The notes beneath the pieces were generated by a model. That model was not told where the DNA came from, did no database searches, and saw nothing but the letters and a program-made list of their open reading frames with translations. Below are positions 59,451 to 64,000 of a stretch of DNA of 64,000 nt, one piece after another; positions within the stretch are counted from its first letter, which is position 1; every line of letters begins with the position of its first letter. Made by a program: the position numbers and the translations under genes. The DNA comes from Chloromonas sp. AAM2 (taxonomy: Eukaryota > Chlorophyta > Chlorophyceae > Chlamydomonadales > Chlamydomonadaceae). The DNA lies in contig QAXH01006645.1 of assembly GCA_004335635.1 (NCBI GenBank), positions 1-64,000 of the forward strand, in the 5' to 3' direction.

Positions 59451-60622
59451 TGAGGAGAGTGCTGCAATTCTGACTAGTAACAGCAGTGGTCGTGATGGTC
59501 TGGTGCCAAGCTCGTCAAATGCTGTGTATCAACACGATTTTATCCAGTTCTTGTGTGTTGTATGTACGTGACACCGTAATTGGTAGACGGCGCCTTGCAT
59601 CCTGAAATTCAAATTTTGAGTGGAAGAGAAACTGATTATTGTGCTTCCTCCTCTTGCGCAGCCTATGCAAGGTCGATCATCACTCATGACCCAAAACCAA
59701 GATGAGCCAGTCAAGTAACTGCTAAGCCAATTGCATCTCCAACCAATCACTGCTCCGAAACACTCAAACTGGATTAATGGCACTCGCCAACCGCCAAAGC
59801 AACAAATTGTCGCCTGTGCTCGACAATTTTGGGACTGGCTCTGGAACCGGTGTGTTTGTGATTTGTGTATTGGGCCGTGTGATGTTTCCAGTCGTGTATT
59901 AGTGGGCTGGGTCAGTGTCATCTGATCACCGTGGTGTGCCGCTCACGCGTCTGTTTGCCTGGTTCACTGTCATGATACAGAAATGTATGCTTATGATGCC
60001 ATGTCTGGGACAGGTGATGAGACAATGAGACACTTGTTACGCCAACTTACAGAGCCAAACCACATGCACATGACAACTGCACACATGACAACTGAAGCAG
60101 CCAACAAAGCTCTCGGTCTACACTGTTCCACTGTGCCAAGAGACAGAAACTTCTCCTTCCTGTCTCCTGGTTTGCTGTCCCGGAAGTGGCAACGCACCGT
60201 CTACCACAACACGCACTGTTCACATCCACTGGTCACCCCGTGTGCGATAGACACACACACACACACCTGTAACACATCTGCACACACAACACACGCACAC
60301 ACACACAGAGCCCAATCACACTTTGCCCCCACAACACACAGCACCAACACCGGTTCCTGGCGGTATTGACAGGAATTGTCCCAGAACTGGCAAACTTCTT
60401 TTGTTTTGTTTTTGGTGGTGGACGTTAATGGTCAAATGAATGATTCCTACATACAAAACCCGGACGTCGATGTTGCAAATGACGTGGCAAGCATGTGCAT
60501 GGTGGGTGAGAGGCTATCAGCCTCACACATTGCTTTGTTGCACGGCAGTGCATCCCCGCTTTTCGCAAATGCGGCATGGCAGCAGGAACAAAACCGCTAC
60601 AATGCAGCGCAGTTCACGGTAG
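59451..60622. other. convergent intergenic region with an AC microsatellite
   Basis: Cyclophilin (+) and PIGL (-) converge here. It contains an AC-rich tract (60246-60310) and a single MITE-family end (60375-60395). No gene was recognised. Confidence 0.6.
60375..60395 (-). repeat. single MITE-family end
   Basis: ATTGTCCCAGAACTGGCAAAC followed by TTCTTTTGTTTTG is the same inverted-repeat end as at 61944-61966. It lies about 250 bp downstream of the PIGL stop codon side, with no partner found. Confidence 0.65.
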
Positions 60623-63245
60623 TCAAGCAACCAATTCACTGAAGTCGAGTGGCTGTAAGGTGTTAATCCAGGTGTAGCGTGAGAACAGGACGAACAACCA
60701 CCTGTACCTGCAAGCCCAGTTGCACAGGCAACAATCACGTGACAACCAGGCCACGCGTCGTAGCCTGGTAGCAATCAGTACTCCTGCGCAGCCCAGCTGC
60801 TTGCACACAAGGCAGACAGGCCAAGCTCACATGCAATAGAAAACACTAGGGTCTTGAAAGGCAAGACATCCAATGACATTGGCAACCTGACCATACAAGC
60901 TTTCCACGGAACAAATGTTTGCCATGCCAGCGGCTGCACAACAAACGATCACTTGCAAACTGGCCTGATTCACGTCATGGCATAGTTGACACTCAGGGGA
61001 GTCGCTCACCACACAAGCTGACTGTGGTGTTGCCTCATGGCCCAGACGGTCCTCCACGGCTGTGTGTTGAGCATTAGCAGTTGGTCAGGGCCGCCCAGAA
61101 GTGCGGAGGGCAGGCAGTCCAGGCACCCCAGGTACTTGCGTAACAGATCTGTGCTCACCTGCAGGAAATGTGGTAAGGAAGTCTGGAGTCCCCTTTTCTT
61201 TCCGGGCAAAGTGCCCTACGCTGGCAACTAAGCAAGGCACACGCACCAGGGACCATGTAGGCATGGCTGGAAGATCGTTTGCATGCCGCCATGACAAGTA
61301 GTCCCTGCAGGTAGTGGCCAGGAGTACTTAAGGGTCAGAAACAGTAGCATGCATGAATCAAACAGACAAAAAGAATGGCAACCTAGTGCTTTCAGCTGCG
61401 TCAAAACTTTGGTTGGTTGTGCTACTGCTGTGTTTGTTACAGCCAGCCTGTAGAACAAGTCCACCAGCATGCAGAACACCCACGAACTCTCTTGGATATG
61501 TGCATAGAACTACTATGAAACCCTTCAAGAATGTATTTGGACATCCTGGCACGCGCCTGACGCCTTGGTAGACCCCCAGATGGTTGATGTGCCCGGAGAT
61601 GCCGTACGCATCAAAGGTGATGAGCTGCGTCGACGCATCCAGGCACATGAGTCATGACCAGGCGAAAAGGTAGATTGTGCAACCCATGCTGGCTGCGGTG
61701 CAGTCACTGGCCCATGCTCCCGCTCAGACAGCGTGTTGTGCTTCATCTCGTACGGTGTTTCAGTCCAAGTTGCCATGCAAACTACTAGTACACATCCGTT
61801 GGCAAACAAAGAAAGATGTTTGCCAGTTCTGGGACAGTTTCCAAAAACTGCACTGGGGTCCATGTCAGGAACATAAACTACATTTTCGTAAATCACTGTG
61901 GAGATTCAAAACTACCACTGGTTCCAGTGCTGGACACAAGGTATGTCCCAGAACTGGCAAACATCTTGTTTTGTTCCCACCACATGTAGTCAGGTTACAC
62001 TGCCTCTGTGATAGCACTAGTTACGTATGTCTGGTCGCACTGAGGTCCATTGATCATCCAGAAGACAGAGGAACACACCTTATTGATTCCCCATGACTCC
62101 ACGGCTTCCCGCACCTCCCGCTGCACTGCAGATGAAGGCCAGGGGATACCCATGCCATCCTGCATCAGGATGACAGTCATGTCAAGGATTTACTTTGTCC
62201 CCCATGACGACAAATGCAGCAGAAGGTGAAACGCTTATGCCATATATTGCCTGACGGTGTGCCATACCGCCACACTGCTAGTTCAAGGTCTTCTGATGAC
62301 CGCTGATTGTGTGTCTTCTGACGGCAGCTGCTGTCCGCAAAGCGGTGCAATTGCCTGCTGAACTGCATAGACTTGCATGCAGATCAACAACTCACTAGTG
62401 TCATCTCCAGCTGATTGTGTACAATTCATTACAAGCCTACCTGTAAGTCTGATTGATCCACACATCGAACTTTTTTATCAGGAACCTGCATGTCAAAGGC
62501 AGGAGGACTGCTGAGCTAACATCATCTGAGCATCTGGTATGTGGCTGTTGCATGCGAGCACTTGATAATAACGCTGGAGTCTTGAACAAAAAGTCTTGAA
62601 CAAAAAGCGGTCACGCTCCAGCCAATCAGTTCAGTGTGCTGCTGTCTCTGTCAGTCTGTCTGTGTGAGCGAGCGTGTGCGTCTGTTTGTCTCTCTGTGTG
62701 TTTGTGTGTGAGTGTGAGAGAGAGTATGTAAGAATTGTTCAGAGCTCTGTGCCAGGCACCTGCAGAAGCTTACAGGCTGCTTCTAGCTCCCTTCGCCGCA
62801 CAGCACCTTGCCCGTACGCATCGCCTGCAACATGGCCAGGCACACAGCGATGCAACACTGGTAGCCATGCACACGTTGGCTGTACAAGGTGGGAAAACAC
62901 ACTGGCCGGTGGGCAACTATTGTGAGCTGTCCCGGCAGCATCAGTGGTGTATTAATGGCTGCATCGTTGATTCTATACAGGGATGGAACGAGTTGTCTGA
63001 CCTGAAGACAAGCACAGCACGTGCAGCTTGGCTCCACTGGCGTGCAGAGACAGGAGGGTAGGAGAGAAGAACATCGTCTCATCATCTGGATGTGAAAAGA
63101 CCAGCATCACTTTTTCCTGGTCTCCAGCAATGGGAAGTTGCCAGACAGACCTGACATAGGCTGCAAGCAAGCTAGCTGCAACATAGCTGGCAAGCAATCT
63201 GGGCAATCGTGAGGACTTGTTTGACTTAGCCTTCCGTTGTTGCAT
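60623..63245 (-). CDS. PIGL: N-acetylglucosaminyl-phosphatidylinositol de-N-acetylase (PIG-L)
   Basis: Second step of GPI-anchor synthesis at the ER: removes the acetyl group from GlcNAc-PI. Predicted 264 residues; human PIGL is about 252. Minus-strand exons: 63002-63245, 62760-62824, 62441-62485, 62079-62159, 61557-61624, 61247-61304, 61010-61158, 60623-60707. Phases close. The N-terminus has basic residues and one membrane helix (LLASYVAASLLAAYVRSV). Catalytic and metal-binding motifs: FSHPDDETMFFSPT and GHINH in LITFDAYGISGHINHLGVY. The C-terminus (LRKYLGCLDCLP; RQHHSQLVW; FVLFSRYTWINTL) matches the family end to end. The exon 61557 donor must be GC (AG|GCGCGT), because the usual GT site three to four bases on breaks the frame. 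A MITE (61814-61966) sits in the intron 61625-62078. Confidence 0.95.
61814..61966. mobile_element. MITE, 153 bp, perfect 23-bp terminal inverted repeats
   Basis: The left end 61814-61836 starts AGATGTTTGCCAGTTCTGGG and continues with three more bases. The right end 61944-61966 is its exact reverse complement. Flanking A/T-rich sequence is also partly inverted (AAACAAAGAA versus TTGTTTTGTT), so the element may be slightly longer. The interior has no coding potential. Single ends of the same family occur at 48178, 54738 and 60375. Confidence 0.85.
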
Positions 63246-63562
63246 TCTCTACGCATTACAACGAGAGCAGCTTGCCTGAGCTGACTTGGAACATCTTTCT
63301 GATCCAAATCCCTGTTGTAACCGCCACACGTGCGTTTGGGTGCAGATTGTTCCGCCGCCTTGCGCATAGCGTATCGACTGTCTCAGTGTTCCTTGCTGCT
63401 AATGTGCTAATAGGACACGCTCGTCTGAGCTGGCACTTGGGTTTCAAGCCAGAAACGCAGGTAGCGAGAGTCCTTTGACTGTAGCACATTACAAGTACAT
63501 TGGCTGACGCGCAATACTGGGCCGGTGCGGCTTTGCCTACCTTCCCAGTGCTGAGATGCAGC
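63246..63562. other. intergenic, PIGL promoter
   Basis: The stretch lies between the Cys-rich gene (-) and PIGL (-). Long minus-strand frames cross it, but it is best explained as the 3' UTR of one gene plus the promoter of the other. Confidence 0.5.
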
Positions 63563-63805
63563 TCAGGCATTGCACCGGGTGCACACGACCCGTCGGCCCT
63601 CAGCGCACGCAATGCAGCACTGCTGCTCGTAGAGCATTTTCTCGCAGCCGCTGCTGTGTAGCCCGGGGCTCTGCTGGTCTGGAAGGGCCCCATAGTAGCG
63701 AGGTGCGCCAACTAGTCCGTCCACAGCCGTGAGCTTAGTGTCCATCGCTACGGGCGACAGCATGAAGCAGACACTGATGACACCTTGATTTGCAGGATGC
63801 CGCAT
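63563..63805 (-). CDS. Cys-rich C-terminal exon or small 80-residue protein
   Basis: The frame from 63805 (ATG, just after the pyrimidine-rich acceptor CCGTCCGCTCGTAG) to TGA at 63563 reads MRHPANQGVISVCFMLSPVA, continues through DGLVGAPRYYGALPDQQS, and ends with Cys pairs CCIACAEG and CTRCNA. The C-x2-C...C-x2-C spacing suggests a small zinc ribbon. Because an acceptor directly precedes the ATG, this is more likely the last exon of a longer gene extending right than a whole gene. No family is recognised. Confidence 0.5.
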   Translation of the reverse strand: MRHPANQGVISVCFMLSPVAMDTKLTAVDGLVGAPRYYGALPDQQSPGLHSSGCEKMLYEQQCCIACAEGRRVVCTRCNA

Positions 63806-64000
63806 CTACGAGCGGACGGGGTGCGACGGGAATTTATGGTCCGATTATCCGGGTGGGTAAGGCGTCAGGACATGGAGGCTCAGGTGCAGGCAACAGAACA
63901 GTGCTTTGGACGGGGCATATCGTTGATCACATGCATGGCGTCAAAAGAGGAGGAGAAGCTGGCCCAGACAACTGCCCCATCCTGAACATTGAGCAGGCTC
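63806..64000. other. right edge, possible upstream exon of the Cys-rich gene
   Basis: A minus-strand stretch about 63890-63980, after a TTCAG acceptor, reads DGAVVWASFSSSFDAMHVIN and could be an exon of the gene to its left. The donor and phase are unresolved. Confidence 0.3.

Noticed and set aside
60246..60310. AC-rich repeats, considered as a CRISPR-like or telomere-like array
   Set aside because: It is a simple dinucleotide microsatellite with no spacers or telomeric heptamers. Similar TG/CA runs at 8228, 11450, 12585 and 30885 are also plain microsatellites.

Overview
This window is nuclear DNA from an intron-rich eukaryote, most likely a chlorophyte green alga. The basis is gene content and structure. 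Every recognised gene is split by many short-to-medium GT-AG introns, plus a few GC-AG introns. The set includes a plastid-type ATP/ADP translocase, a chloroplast-type lipid phosphate phosphatase, a photorespiratory hydroxypyruvate reductase with a mitochondrial-looking presequence and no peroxisomal C-terminus, a green-alga-style Aurora-like kinase, and a centriolar protein (CEP76). I saw no rRNA, tRNA, CRISPR array, prokaryotic operon or virus-like gene.

Layout, left to right: a partial Lys/Ala-rich exon (1-177, -); a PHD finger/GNAT protein of the plant IDM1 type (1336-5994, -, 5' end unresolved); an Aurora/CALK-like protein kinase (8657-14766, +); a Qa-SNARE syntaxin (17776-21195, -); hydroxypyruvate reductase HPR1 (21809-25235, -); a mitochondrial SLC25 carrier (25484-28918, +); an unknown 118-residue single-pass protein (29740-31007, +); a chloroplast lipid phosphate phosphatase (33344-37494, -); an NTT-type nucleotide translocase (37727-44626, +); a tentative Ala-rich protein (47495-48575, -); CEP76 (49463-56553, -); a cyclophilin with a myristoylation-type N-terminus (56819-59450, +); the GPI-anchor enzyme PIGL (60623-63245, -); and the end of a Cys-rich protein (63563-63805, -).

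Three gene pairs are head to head across only 232-265 bp: HPR1/SLC25, LPP/NTT and CEP76/cyclophilin. They probably share bidirectional promoters. HPR1 and the carrier may both act in mitochondria, and LPP and NTT are both predicted plastid envelope proteins. The kinase and CEP76 fit a flagellated or centriole-bearing alga. I reconstructed exons by reading frame, splice-phase bookkeeping and remembered family alignments. Phases close exactly for syntaxin, HPR1, SLC25, the 118-residue protein, NTT, cyclophilin, PIGL and the proposed kinase model. Some exons of PHD-GNAT, LPP and CEP76 remain unresolved.

Intergenic DNA and introns carry several short repeat families: a SINE-like family with a GGCAA-rich tail, a second SINE-like family ending in an ATG microsatellite, a MITE with perfect 23-bp inverted ends, and an 833-bp putative non-autonomous DNA transposon in a CEP76 intron. 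I found no clearly new multi-gene system. The most interesting items are the mobile elements, the divergent pairs, the altered NTT motif, the lipid-anchored cyclophilin and the acidic insertion inside the PHD-GNAT acetyltransferase domain.
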